64,000 nt of DNA from Stieleria maiorica. GTDB lineage: Bacteria; Planctomycetota; Planctomycetia; Pirellulales; Pirellulaceae. Where the stretch lies: NCBI RefSeq assembly GCF_008035925.1, contig NZ_CP036264.1, positions 9,479,766 through 9,543,765 on the forward strand, written 5' to 3'. The position numbers and the translations under genes were made by a program. This document shows positions 43,342 through 55,600 of this stretch, one piece after another (the stretch's first letter is position 1; the number at the start of each line of letters is the position of its first letter). The notes beneath the pieces are model-generated. The model worked only from the letters and a program-made list of their open reading frames with translations. It was not told the origin of the DNA and ran no database searches.

Positions 43342-44776
43342 AGTGCAAAACATCTTGCAAACATTGGTGCTTTTATCTGCCCAACTGTGTTTGGCGGGTT
43401 TGTTGCTGGCCAGCGACCGCCCCAACGTCATCGTGATCGTTTCGGACGATCAGGGCTATGGCGACGTCGGTTTCAACGGACCGTGTGACATTCCCACTCC
43501 CAATCTGGACGCGTTGGCCGAATCAGGCATCGTGATGGAAGCCGGCTATGCTTCGCATCCGTATTGCAGTCCCAGTCGCGCAGGTCTTTTGACCGGGCGC
43601 TATCAACAGCGGTTCGGCCACGAGTGCAATCCCGGTGCGTCCGAGGATGACCCGACGTCCGGATTGCCTGTCGGCGAAACAATGATGTCGGATGTCATGA
43701 AATCCGCCGGCTATCGAACCGTAGCCATCGGCAAGTGGCACCTGGGAGATGCCAAGCCGTTCTGGCCTACCGAACGGGGATTTGAGGAGTGGTTCGGGTT
43801 TACCGGCGGAGGGATGAGCTATTGGGGGACGCCCAAAAAAGGGCGTCCGCTTGGCGGAGTGTTGAAAGACGGGCAACCCGTCGATCCGTCGTCTCTCACT
43901 TATCTGACGGATGACTTTTCGGACGCAGCCATCGATTTCATCGATCGGCATCGCGAATCTCCATTCTTCATGTATCTCGCCTACAACGCGCCGCATGCCC
44001 CCGACCAGGCAACGGCCGATCACTTGTCCAAAGTGGATCACATCGAATATGGCGGCCGGGCCGTTTACGGCGCAATGGTGGCGGGCATGGACGAAGGCAT
44101 CGGCCGCGTGATGAACAAGCTTGAACAGCGGGGTTTGAAAGGCAATACGCTGGTCGTGTTCTACAGCGACAACGGCGGCAGAACCACGCACGCCAGCAAT
44201 TTGCCGCTGCGTGGACACAAGGGCATGTTGTTTGAAGGAGGCATCCGTGTCCCTTTCTGTGTCTCATGGCCGGATGGATTGCCCGGCGGCGTTCGCTATT
44301 CGGCACCCGTGTCCGCGCTCGACATTTTCCCAACCGTGCTGGCGGCCTGTCAGATCGATTCCGATGTCACGGCCAAGCTCGATGGGGTGAATTTGTTGCC
44401 CTTCTTGAAGGGCGAAAACGAATCACGCCCGCATGAAACTCTGTTTTGGCGTTACGCAATGGATGGCGATCGGTATGGCTATGCGGTTCGCGATGGCGAC
44501 GACAAGTTGGTGATCAGTCAGTACAAGCAAAAGTCGTTGCTGTTTGATCTTAGCCAGGACCCTGGTGAACGGCACGACCTCGCGGAGTCGAATCCCGGCC
44601 TGGTCGAGCGATTGACAGGTCTGATCAGGGATTGGGACCGTCAAAACATGCGACCGCTCTGGCTCGATCCCCACGGTGCAAACGTCGCAAAAGAGGAAAA
44701 CGCGAGAGCGGAGATTGTCAACCGCGCTCTTCCACCAAAATCAAAAAGATCGAATCGAAATGGAGGCCAAGATTGA
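43334..44776 (+). CDS. Secreted sulfatase (formylglycine type)
   Basis: 480 residues, overlapping the previous gene by 8 bases; a GTG at 43343 is an alternative start. After a signal peptide of about 26 residues, NVIVIVSDDQGYGDVG supplies the metal-binding aspartates and C78-S-P-S-R82 is the modification motif. GKWHLGD and FYSDNGGRTTHASNLPLRGH are the further family motifs. It is the first of three sulfatases in a row, each different in length, which suggests stepwise desulfation of one polysaccharide. The specific ester position cannot be told. Confidence 0.94.
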   Translation: MNRVQNILQTLVLLSAQLCLAGLLLASDRPNVIVIVSDDQGYGDVGFNGPCDIPTPNLDALAESGIVMEAGYASHPYCSPSRAGLLTGRYQQRFGHECNPGASEDDPTSGLPVGETMMSDVMKSAGYRTVAIGKWHLGDAKPFWPTERGFEEWFGFTGGGMSYWGTPKKGRPLGGVLKDGQPVDPSSLTYLTDDFSDAAIDFIDRHRESPFFMYLAYNAPHAPDQATADHLSKVDHIEYGGRAVYGAMVAGMDEGIGRVMNKLEQRGLKGNTLVVFYSDNGGRTTHASNLPLRGHKGMLFEGGIRVPFCVSWPDGLPGGVRYSAPVSALDIFPTVLAACQIDSDVTAKLDGVNLLPFLKGENESRPHETLFWRYAMDGDRYGYAVRDGDDKLVISQYKQKSLLFDLSQDPGERHDLAESNPGLVERLTGLIRDWDRQNMRPLWLDPHGANVAKEENARAEIVNRALPPKSKRSNRNGGQD

Positions 44777-44899
44777 GATGAGTTTGCAGCACCACGGCAA
44801 TCCCAACCTGTTTCGCAACATCTGGATCGAGCCCAAATCTGAGATCCAAGATTAGCGGATGCAATCGAACACCAAGAACTAAATACCGTCCTACCAACC

Positions 44900-47187
<2,288 letters not shown>

Positions 47188-47191
<4 letters not shown>

Positions 47192-48939
47192 CCTCATTAA
47201 TTTCAAAAACGCCCAACTGGAATGGAAACGTGTCGCTCGCTCACAACGTCATCGCACCACTGCCGAGAACCTGTCGAATCCGGATTTCGATTCCGTCTCT
47301 GGCGGTGTTTGTCTGCGTCTGTCTGTGGTTCACGCCCCATTCGTTCGCCCAGCGGCCCAACTTCATTTTCATTCTGACCGACGATCAATCGTACGGCATG
47401 ATGGGCTGTGATGGAAACGAAGTGACGCAGACACCCAATCTGGACCGACTCGCGCGTGAAGGCGTTTTCTTCGACCGGGCGTACATCACCAGTGCCATCT
47501 GTACGCCCAGCCGAATTTCGATTTTGCTCAGCCAATTCGAACGAAAGCATGGCGTCAACTTCAACTCCGGAACGAGCGTCGCGCCGGAGGCATGGGCGAA
47601 GTCGTATCCGGTCATCATGCGCGATGCCGGATACTACACCGGATACGTGGGCAAGAACCACGCACCGCTCGGCAAGGGTGGGTACACCAGTGGTTTGATG
47701 GAAAAGTCGTTCGATTATTTCTATGCGGGGCACGGTCACATTCGGTTTTACCCCAAAGACCACCACGAGATCTTTCAGTCGGCCAAGCACGACACGCAGG
47801 TGGAGATCGTCGGTGAAAGCATCGTCGACTTTTTGTCCAACGACCATCGACTGGAAGGAGTATTGCGTTTTCTTGATTCGCGCCCCGACGATCGACCGTT
47901 CTGTTTAAGCGTGTGCTTGAATCTGCCCCATGGTGCGGGGACCAGTACGATGCAGATGCGAGATAGCGACGATCAGATTTATAAGACGTTGTACCGAGAT
48001 ATCGAAGTTCCCTTGCCAGCGAACTACGTGGCCAAAGCCGACATCAAGCGTCCCAAGCTGCCGCCAGATGTTTTGAAGGTCGAAAACCGACAGGCGGGCT
48101 ACAACTGGGTGGACACTCCACAGACGGCACGTGAGCGTATCACTCGTCAGATGCAGGCGATGACCGGCATCGACCGCATGGTCGGTCAAGTTCGCGAAAA
48201 ACTGGTCGACGAGGGTTTGGACGACAACACCGTGATCATCTTCACCTCTGATCACGGCCTCTATTCGGGACAACAGGGACTCGGCGGCAAAGCGTTCTGT
48301 TACGAACAAACGACGCACGTCCCCCTGATCGTCTACCACCCGGCGGCCCCCGAGGATGCGAGGGGCGGACGCAGCGATCAACTCGTGCAGTCGATCGACA
48401 TCGCACCCACGATGCTGGACTTTGCCGGAATCGACACGCCCGAATCCTTTCAAGGCAAGAGTCTCCGCGGTCTGATCCAAGGCGATCAGCATCCCGTACA
48501 CGAATACATTTTCACGGAAAACCTTTGGTCCACGCATTTCGGCAACCCGCGAATCGAAGCGGTGCAGGACAAACGTTGGAAGTACATCCGCTACTACAGG
48601 AACGAAAACTTTCCGGCGGCTTGGAAGATTCGCGTGGCAAAAGAACTTGGCATCCCGCAAAACGAGATGCTATACGGCGTGCACGATGATGGCATCGCCG
48701 TCTATCGCTACTACGTCGAGGCGTCCCTGGAGGGCGAACGGCCGGTGTACGAAGAATTGTATGACATTCATTCTGATCCCGATGAGTTGCAGAATCTGAT
48801 TAACGCCCCGGAGCACGCCGCGGCGCTACAGCGTTTAAAAGTCGCGTGGAAAGAGAAACTCACCGAGGCTCGCGGGACCGGCGTCCCAAGCGTGCTCCGC
48901 TACACCGCCGACAGCGAGCAGAGTTATCAATCCAAGTGA
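47188..48939 (+). CDS. Secreted sulfatase (formylglycine type)
   Basis: 583 residues, starting in an ATGA overlap with the previous gene. The hydrophobic signal sits unusually far in (about residues 36-54), so the true start may be a later codon. RPNFIFILTDDQSYG holds the aspartates and C105-T-P-S-R109 the formylglycine site. GKNHAPLGKGGYTSGLMEKS follows where other sulfatases have GKWHLG, and IIFTSDHGLYSGQQGLGGKA supplies late ligands. It is the last gene of the cluster. No transporter gene of the TonB type follows. Confidence 0.93.
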
Positions 48940-48988
48940 ATCACGGTGCCACCGGCAGCTCGTGCGAAACGTCATCGACCACATGAGC

Positions 48989-49118
48989 CGACGGCGCTAG
49001 CCGCGGGCCCGTCAACCCAACCGTAACCATGTAAGGCCCGAGGCTAGCGCCAACGGTTCACGATCATGCGGTGGACCGACGGCGCTAGCCGCACTACGAA
49101 AGCCCGGCACTAGCGCGT
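48989..49118. repeat. Palindromic repeat cluster, GGCGCTAGC type
   Basis: CCGACGGCGCTAGCCGCGGG at 48989-49010 pairs with GGCCCGAGGCTAGCGCCAAC at 49036-49057, and a second, weaker pair follows at 49077-49093 and 49103-49118. The cluster sits between convergent genes, where it could terminate transcription. Similar GCTAGC palindromes are common in planctomycete intergenic DNA as far as I recall. Confidence 0.75.
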
Positions 49119-49190
49119 TCGACTCATTGGGCGGAAAATCATCGGTCAAGGCCCATGGATGCCAAGCAGGTGCGCCGCTGACATCACTCA

Positions 49191-50006
49191 TCACTCAGTC
49201 ACGTTCTGCCGCAAGACCTTGGTGAGTTCCAGCAGGTCTTTAACAACGTAATCGGGTTCCGACACGTTCGGATAGAGTGCTTTGCCAGGGCGTCGGACAA
49301 AGGCCGTTTGCAACCCGACATTTTTTGCACCGGCGAGGTCCCAGGCGTGGGCGGCCACCATCAGAACCTCTTCCGGCGGGACGCCCAGGTCACTCAAGAC
49401 GCTGCGGTACGGTGCCGGGTGGGGCTTGAACTTTTTGACCGCGTCCACGCTATAGCTTTTCTCAAACAAGTCGGACAAACCAGCGTTCTGGAATTGCGTT
49501 GCGACACCGAGAGACGACGAATTCGTCAAACTGACGATCCTGTAGCCGTCTTGTTTGAGCATTCGGAGTCCGGCGGCAACATCGCCGTGTGGAGGAAGCG
49601 ATCGCAGCGGGGTGACGATTGCTTGCTTCGCCTCGTCGTAAGTAAGTTCGATGCCTCTCGTCTCGGCGACCATCATCAATGCTGCCGTTCCGATCTCGCC
49701 AAAGCTGTGGTACTCACCGCTCAGCGTCTCCACCAACGAATAGTGTAACATCGTCGAGAACCAGAGGGGCAGCAGATCTTCACGATCGCCGAGCACCTTT
49801 CCCACCGACTCCTTCAGCGGATCAAGACTGAGGAGCGTCTCGTTAACATCGAAGATAATCACCTTCGGTCGTGGCAAGGAATCATTTGAATCCGCCTTGC
49901 CGTGACGATCAGGCTGGTTTGAAGTGGCTTTCTGGGCGTTCACCGGGAGTGCAGGAAAAGTCAAAATCGATAGAGCCAATAGAAGTGTTGACGGCAGAGT
50001 TTTCAT
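49191..50006 (-). CDS. Secreted HAD-family protein, haloacid dehalogenase type II-like
   Basis: 271 residues with an export signal (MKTLPSTLLLALSILTFPAL), unusual in a family that is cytoplasmic. Motif I is IIFDVNETL with nucleophile Asp53, motif II is VSLTNSSS, motif III is the lysine in VKKFKPHP and motif IV is the Asp in AAHAWDLAGAKN. True L-2-haloacid dehalogenases have S-N-AWD and an Arg in the cap (W-R/F-R-x-x-Q-x-x-Y); here these are A-H-AWD and WFSTMLHYS, so dehalogenation is doubtful and a phosphatase or other hydrolase activity is possible. It converges with the sulfatase cluster through the GCTAGC repeats. Confidence 0.85.
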   Translation of the reverse strand: MKTLPSTLLLALSILTFPALPVNAQKATSNQPDRHGKADSNDSLPRPKVIIFDVNETLLSLDPLKESVGKVLGDREDLLPLWFSTMLHYSLVETLSGEYHSFGEIGTAALMMVAETRGIELTYDEAKQAIVTPLRSLPPHGDVAAGLRMLKQDGYRIVSLTNSSSLGVATQFQNAGLSDLFEKSYSVDAVKKFKPHPAPYRSVLSDLGVPPEEVLMVAAHAWDLAGAKNVGLQTAFVRRPGKALYPNVSEPDYVVKDLLELTKVLRQNVTE

Positions 50007-50419
50007 CTTGGTCGGTTCCTTTTCTCGGCGCGGTTGCTTTCGCGCTGAATAGACTGATTCGATTTGCGTGCGTCACGCGTTGTCCGGTTGATTTCAACAG
50101 CCTAACGCAGTTGCATGTCCCTCCCACCAGTTTGCGCCAATCGGTCAAATTGGGACAGCAAGAAAAAGGAGCGTCACTTCCTTGATGGCTTTCGGCGGGA
50201 TTGGTCCGCACTTTTTTTTGGGACAAAAAAGTCAGAATTTGGCACGCCCGTTGCATTTTCGGACCGGTGTCACGACGGCCTGCCAAGTTGGCTGGGCCGG
50301 TCAGAGGACCGAAAGCGGGAGGCTGGCAAAAAGTGGCATCCACCGCTCCGCCGCCAGCAATTCCGTCTGATTCGAACGATCAACCTTTCGTTATTCCTTT
50401 GTAAAAGGAGGGTAATGCT
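50007..50419. other. Regulatory intergenic region upstream of the Hsp20 pair
   Basis: 413 bases between divergent genes. It holds the sigma-54 promoter at 50239-50255. No other coding signal was found. The stretch between that promoter and the first Hsp20 start is about 160 bases, so the transcript would have a long 5' leader, which contains GGCCTGCCAAGTTGGCTGGG and can form local hairpins. Confidence 0.5.
50239..50255 (+). promoter_or_regulatory. Sigma-54 promoter (-24/-12) of the Hsp20 operon
   Basis: TTGGCACGCCCGTTGCA contains GGCAC and TTGCA boxes with the five-base spacing of the consensus TTGGCACN5TTGCA. Every consensus position is matched. The first gene downstream on the plus strand is Hsp20, 165 bases away. 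Sigma-54 promoters need an activator bound upstream; no enhancer-like repeat was identified. Confidence 0.75.
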
Positions 50420-50860
50420 ATGTTGGCAACTCGATGGGATCCGTGGACCGAAATGAACCGCCTGAGCCGCGAGATGGATCGGGTCTTCGGTCGCCGCGGA
50501 ACGGGCAACGAGATGGGACGTCCGTTTGCCGCCGGATCGTATCCGGCACTGAACGTCTGGGAAGACGACGACAATCTGTACGCCGAAGCCGAACTGCCCG
50601 GCTTCAATATGGATGAGTTGGAAATCTACGTCACGGGGAATCAGCTGACGATCAAGGGCGAGCGACGCCCGCCGGAACACGGGGACGGCACGTGGCATCG
50701 CCAAGAACGCGGCTATGGAAAATTCAGTCGCATGATCGAAGTGCCCGGTGATGTCGATGGCGACAAGGTATCGGCCGAGTTCAAAAACGGCGTGCTGCAC
50801 ATCACGCTGCCCAAGAGCGAAGCCGTCAAACCGCGACGCATCGAAGTCAAAGCGAACTGA
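50420..50860 (+). CDS. Hsp20/alpha-crystallin family small heat-shock protein
   Basis: 146 residues; AAAGGAGGGT just upstream is a strong ribosome-binding site. The N-terminal arm (TRWDPWTEMNRLSREMDRVF) is followed by the alpha-crystallin beta-sandwich: LNVWEDDDNLYAEAELPGFN, then GNQLTIKGERR and FSRMIEVPGDVDGDKVSAEF and the A-x-x-x-GVL motif (FKNGVLHITLPK). A C-terminal extension, RRIEVKAN, holds the I-x-V anchor that links oligomer subunits. It should hold unfolding proteins in the cytoplasm. With the next gene it forms a two-gene operon from the sigma-54 promoter. Confidence 0.95.
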   Translation: MLATRWDPWTEMNRLSREMDRVFGRRGTGNEMGRPFAAGSYPALNVWEDDDNLYAEAELPGFNMDELEIYVTGNQLTIKGERRPPEHGDGTWHRQERGYGKFSRMIEVPGDVDGDKVSAEFKNGVLHITLPKSEAVKPRRIEVKAN

Positions 50861-50950
50861 CCCATTCCAGAAAACTGACGGAGCACGCGACAGCGTCGTC
50901 GCGCTCCGCAGGGTCCTATCAAACACAATTTTTGACAACGGAGGTGAACA

Positions 50951-51373
50951 ATGAGCACCACCATGACAACAACCAAACACAATCCCAAAAATGGCAATGG
51001 CGATTCGCCGTCCGTCCACAGCGGAAACGGCGAAGAGACCTACCAAGCGACCTTCTCCCCTCGATTCGATATTTGGGAGGGCGACGACGAGTTGGTCCTC
51101 TACGGCGACCTGCCCGGCGTCGATCCTGACAGCCTGGACATCGCGTTTGAGAATCGGCAACTGACGATTCACGGAAAGGTCTGCAACCGTCACGACGACG
51201 ATCGAATGCTGTATAGCGAATACGGCGTCGGAGACTTCCACCGGACGTTCACGATCGGAGAAGCGATCGACAGCGAACGCATCAACGCTGAATTGCACGA
51301 TGGCGTGTTGACGCTTCACCTGCCGAAGTCCGAGCAAGCCAAGCCTCGCCGCATCAAAGTGACAGCCAACTGA
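50951..51373 (+). CDS. Hsp20/alpha-crystallin family small heat-shock protein (paralog)
   Basis: 140 residues, preceded by CGGAGGTGAACA as ribosome-binding site and 90 bases after the first paralog. The N-terminus is low in complexity and hydrophilic (MSTTMTTTKHNPKNGNGDSP), with no WDPW-type arm. The alpha-crystallin domain runs from about residue 35 (RFDIWEGDDELVLYGDLPGV), with DGVLTLHLPKSEQAKPRRIK at the end holding the C-terminal anchor. The two paralogs likely form mixed oligomers, which is an inference from their co-transcription. Confidence 0.94.
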   Translation: MSTTMTTTKHNPKNGNGDSPSVHSGNGEETYQATFSPRFDIWEGDDELVLYGDLPGVDPDSLDIAFENRQLTIHGKVCNRHDDDRMLYSEYGVGDFHRTFTIGEAIDSERINAELHDGVLTLHLPKSEQAKPRRIKVTAN

Positions 51374-51462
51374 GATCGTTGGCTATGACGATTCGGTCGC
51401 GGCGGCGGACGCCCGACCGGATCGGATTCCCTGATCGGCCAGAATCACATGGGCCGTCAGTA

Positions 51463-51536
51463 GCCACGGATGGCAGCGCAAACCCACGGATCCCCGATCG
51501 CAATCTATCCGTGGGTTCGCGCTGCCATCCGTGGGC
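51463..51536. repeat. Palindromic repeat, ACGGATGGCAGC type
   Basis: GCCACGGATGGCAGCGCAAA and on (51463-51491) pairs with the reverse arm ending GCTGCCATCCGTGGGC at 51507-51536, about 28 bases with one or two mismatches and a 15-base centre. It lies between convergent genes. A half copy is at 35928-35956. Confidence 0.8.
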
Positions 51537-51579
51537 TCATTCGACTCCGCCTGACCCCCATCCCCAACGCAACAGCTCT

Positions 51580-52566
51580 TTAGGGCGAAACAAGCTGGGC
51601 GACGGCGGGCTTCGATCTGCCGTAGGAGACGATCCGCACATCGAGACCGAAGTCGGCATGGATCTTGAAGGCTCTCTCGATCGCGTCGATGATCCAGCGG
51701 TCGCGGTTGCCGAAGACGCCGCCACCGAGCAAGGTCAGGAAGACCGTGTTGACGCCGGTGCGATCCGCGTGGAGGACCGCCGCGGCGAACGTGGCTTCGT
51801 AAGCGGCATCGAGCACCAGCCGGGCGAAGTCGGTCCATTGATCTTCGGGTTGCCGGCCGTAAGCGACCGGCAGCGCCGAACAATAGGCTTGTGAGACTCG
51901 GTGGTCGGCTCCGTCAAGCGTGACTTCGGCGTCATGTTGCAAACCGATGCGAAGCTCGCCGCGAAGCCGATCGAGTTCGTCTTCGGTCATCTGCTGTAGT
52001 TTCGTCGAGATTTCGTTGATTCCGGCATCGGTCGGAAACAGGTAGCCGTTGTGCATGGACCATAGACGACCATTGGTGTTACCGAGTGCGGTTCCGAGAT
52101 CCACGACGCAGTCGAGTTGCTTGTCGGCCGTTTGTCCGATCTGACCATCGACGTCGGCGAAATAATTTCGGTAGATCGTCCCGGCTCCACACGCGATCGC
52201 ACAGGTCGGCCCTTGCGTGTGGTCATGCTCGTAGATGCCAACGCCGCGTTCAGGCGTGACGGCCGGACCGGTCATTTCCAGCAGGTTGAATTGCGAGGCG
52301 ACTTGGAACAGGGCGTTCGCATTGGCCGGATCGGCATGCAGGGCTCGGACATCGCCGACGACCTCGCGGAGTGTCGAAGGACGTGGTTGGATCTCCAGAT
52401 TCGCAACCGCTTGCCGAAGCAGTGAGAGTTTCGGGGTTTCCAGGCGGCCGAATGCCACTCGTTTTCCGTCGGGGCAAACGAAGCTGTCGCCGTCGATCGA
52501 CAGCTGCTCGCGAACTTGCTGAGGCGATTCTTCATCGATGCCGGTAAGCTGTTTAAACCAGGTCAT
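51580..52566 (-). CDS. Macrodomain-like hypothetical protein
   Basis: 328 residues from ATG 52566; ATG 52611 gives 15 more. I recognise the family pattern but not a function: LFQVASQFNLLEMTGPAVTP, then GVGIYEHDHTQGPTCAIACG AGTIYRNYF and a late VFLTLLGGGVFGNRDRWIID in which a glycine-rich turn is followed by an acidic segment, as in ADP-ribose-binding macrodomains. This suggests binding or hydrolysis of ADP-ribose, matching the ADP-ribosylglycohydrolase at 31308, but the macrodomain similarity is my inference. No neighbour is co-directional within the operon range except the kinase gene upstream. Confidence 0.6.
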   Translation of the reverse strand: MTWFKQLTGIDEESPQQVREQLSIDGDSFVCPDGKRVAFGRLETPKLSLLRQAVANLEIQPRPSTLREVVGDVRALHADPANANALFQVASQFNLLEMTGPAVTPERGVGIYEHDHTQGPTCAIACGAGTIYRNYFADVDGQIGQTADKQLDCVVDLGTALGNTNGRLWSMHNGYLFPTDAGINEISTKLQQMTEDELDRLRGELRIGLQHDAEVTLDGADHRVSQAYCSALPVAYGRQPEDQWTDFARLVLDAAYEATFAAAVLHADRTGVNTVFLTLLGGGVFGNRDRWIIDAIERAFKIHADFGLDVRIVSYGRSKPAVAQLVSP

Positions 52567-52656
52567 GATTCGGTCGTGAGATTCAGGATGAAAATGAGTT
52601 TGCGATGGCATCCTGGAACAGGTTTCAGTCGGCGTCAATGACGTCGCGAACACAGA

Positions 52657-55600
52657 TCAATCAGTCGCCGGATGAAGTGCGACCACCATCGTCTCGTCGG
52701 CAGTCAGCGCATTTTCGACCCGCAACAAATGATGATGGTGGGTGCGTTCGGGTTTGCGGTAAAACCAATCTTTTGTCCCGGGGATCATCTGCACCCATTC
52801 AGAATCGGCTTTGACGTTTTCCGACAACCAGATCCGCGGCTGGTCGTCGCTCGGTGGTTGGATGCCGAGCGACCTTGCGACCTCCGCCGTGGCCCGACCA
52901 TAGATCCCCGTCAAATGCACGGTGACCAGTCCGGCAGGAATGTCAATGGTGGTTGGCAGCGGAATGGGGTCTGCAAACTCGTATTGAATGTAGCCGATTT
53001 GCATCGACGACCCCAAGTCACGAAAGAATTTCCCGTCCTTGGCCGGACGACGATGAAAAACGTTGACGGACAGCTTCGGAGAGGCCTTGCCATCGATCAA
53101 GAAATAGCTACGAAATTTCGGCAAATGGTCCGGCAGCCAGATCCACTCGCCGTCGACTTCTGGCGGGCTGTCGGCAGGCTGCGGGACGATCCGGTGGACG
53201 TCAAATCGGATGGCCACTGCCAGTTGATCAACGCCGTTTCCAAGCGTCGGAAAGGTCGAGAAACGCCCAAGATCGTCGCTGGGTTCCGGCGTGGTGATGG
53301 GTGAAAAGCTCGAGTTCCTTTTGGTAAAGTAATCGCGAAGATCGCCCATTGGGAGTTTCTTCAAACCTTCGATTTGGTGAAGGCCTGTCGCAGCGGCCAG
53401 CTTCAACGTTGCCCGATGCTGAGGAGAGGGCACGATGACCTTTAGGCGAATCCCTTTTCCAAACTCGACCGGCAGTTCGCGAATGCTCATGTACCAACCA
53501 TCACTCGTTTTAACGATGGCGTAGTATTTGCCGTAGGGCAGAATCCGATCAACGGCCACTCCGTCAGCGCCGGTGACGTGTTCCGCATCGATCTCGGCTG
53601 CTCCGTTTGCGGGATTTCGAAAACGCATCGCAACTTTGGCGCCGGCCGCTGGAACGCCATCTTCGTCGAATATAGAAATCTTGACGGGAGGAAACTCCGG
53701 TGACGGCGGATACTGCGGATGGTTGCTCGCTTTCGAATCAATCGACTCTTTTGCTCGGCGATAGTCCAGCGTGATGGCATCGGTGCCTTCTGTTCGATAG
53801 TTCTGTGGCGGTGGACCACCACTGAGGTCCAATGTCAAACGCAGTTCGGTGTCATCAATGAATCCGTTGCCCATAAAGAGACCCTGATAGGCACTCTTCC
53901 CATCTCGGACCATCTGAAATCGTGAAAGGTCTTGGTAGCTCAGTCTCAGTTTGAATGGCTGAGGAGATGATTCTGCGTCCAAGGTCAATTCGTCTTCATT
54001 CGAAATCCTGATGGTCATCCATGCCGGGTGTTGTTCGCAAAATCGTTCGAAGGCGGCATCATCGAGATCCGCTCCGTCGGCTTTGACCGAATGCAGCTTC
54101 CACGTTCCGTCGATCGGCGGATGGATCTCTCCCCAGTCCGGCGACGACCAGCCATCGCGACTCCAACGGAGTTCGGCTTGCGAAAGGACCACAAGCTTGG
54201 CGCTGTTCGGCCCCGTTTCGATATTCAGACCGGGAAGGATTTGACGAAAAACCACTTCGCCATCACTTTGCGACCTTTGTGACGCTCCCATCACTCCACC
54301 GAACTCCAGGGAATCGGCCAGTCGTTTCGATGTCACGGTATCTTCCAATGCATCGGCGATCGCGTGTTCGCCATTGTTCCGATGCATCCTTGCCGCCGAC
54401 TTGAATGCTGCCATCAGCTCTTCCAACGACAGATCATCAATCGGAGGAGTAAACTTTTCCTGACGCTCCTGTCGCGTTTCGTCGTTGTATCGTTGCAAGA
54501 TAGCCAGCAACGAATCCGGATGGTATTTGCCAGCTTCCACCTTCGTTTGGCCAGCTTGTCTCTCGATCCGCGGTCGCTCGACTTGAGCGTCTTCGTCGAG
54601 CAATTCCACGGTCACTCCGGCGACTTCGGATTCGATTCGAATGGTGCCCTGGTCGGTCCGAATCAAAACGATGATCCCGAAGTAGATCAGTACGGCAAAG
54701 GCGATCAACATCGTCGCGATGAGCCACCCCACGCGGTGATGTCCGCCGCTGTCCGACGCTACAGCCAACGTGCGCTGGGATGCGTCGCGGCCGAGCAATG
54801 AGGAAAGTGATCGAGCGACTTCCGCACCGTCGGTCATTAGCGGCTTTTGCGACTCGACGGAACTGGCAAGTTGGGAGAGCGATTCGCTTGCGCTCTCGGC
54901 CCATGTTTTCAGTTCGGTGGCGACTTGAGCCGCACTGGCCGGTCGTTTCCCCGGATCGCGATCAAGCAGCGCTGCGACTAAATCGTTCAATTCCGCGGGA
55001 ATGTCGCCGCGAACATCGTTCAACCTCGGCGCCGCGTCTTCGGTCAGCGCCTTCAATTGGCGAAGCAGAGTTTGGCTGCGATCCGCAACCTTTGGCGGCC
55101 GGCCGCTCAGCAGAAAGAACAGCGTTGCGCCGAGTCCATACAAATCCGCAGCACGACCAACTTGTTCGCCGCCAGCCTGTTCCGGTGACATGTAGTCGAG
55201 TGTGCCCAGTAGTCGGCCCAGCGAAGTTTCTTCGTGGCTGCCCGCGGATTCGGCCAAATGTGCGAGCCCAAAGTCCAGTAGCTTGACTCGTCCTGATTGA
55301 TCAAGCATCACGTTGGATGGTTTGACATCGCGATGGACCGCGCCGGCATCATGAGCCGATGCGAGCGCTAATGCGATCTGCCGAGCGATCTCACAGGCTT
55401 CCGAGATCGATAGGGGCCCTTGCTTTCGAACGATCGACGCCAAATCGGCGCCCTCGATTCGTTCCATGACCAAGTATGCCGCTCCCGCGATCCGGCCCGC
55501 GTCGGTTGCCGACACGATGCCCGGGTGGTTCAGCGTTCCCAGCACTTGAATCTCGCGGTCAAAGCGCCGCTGAGCCTCTTTCGCCGCAACCAGTCTCGGA

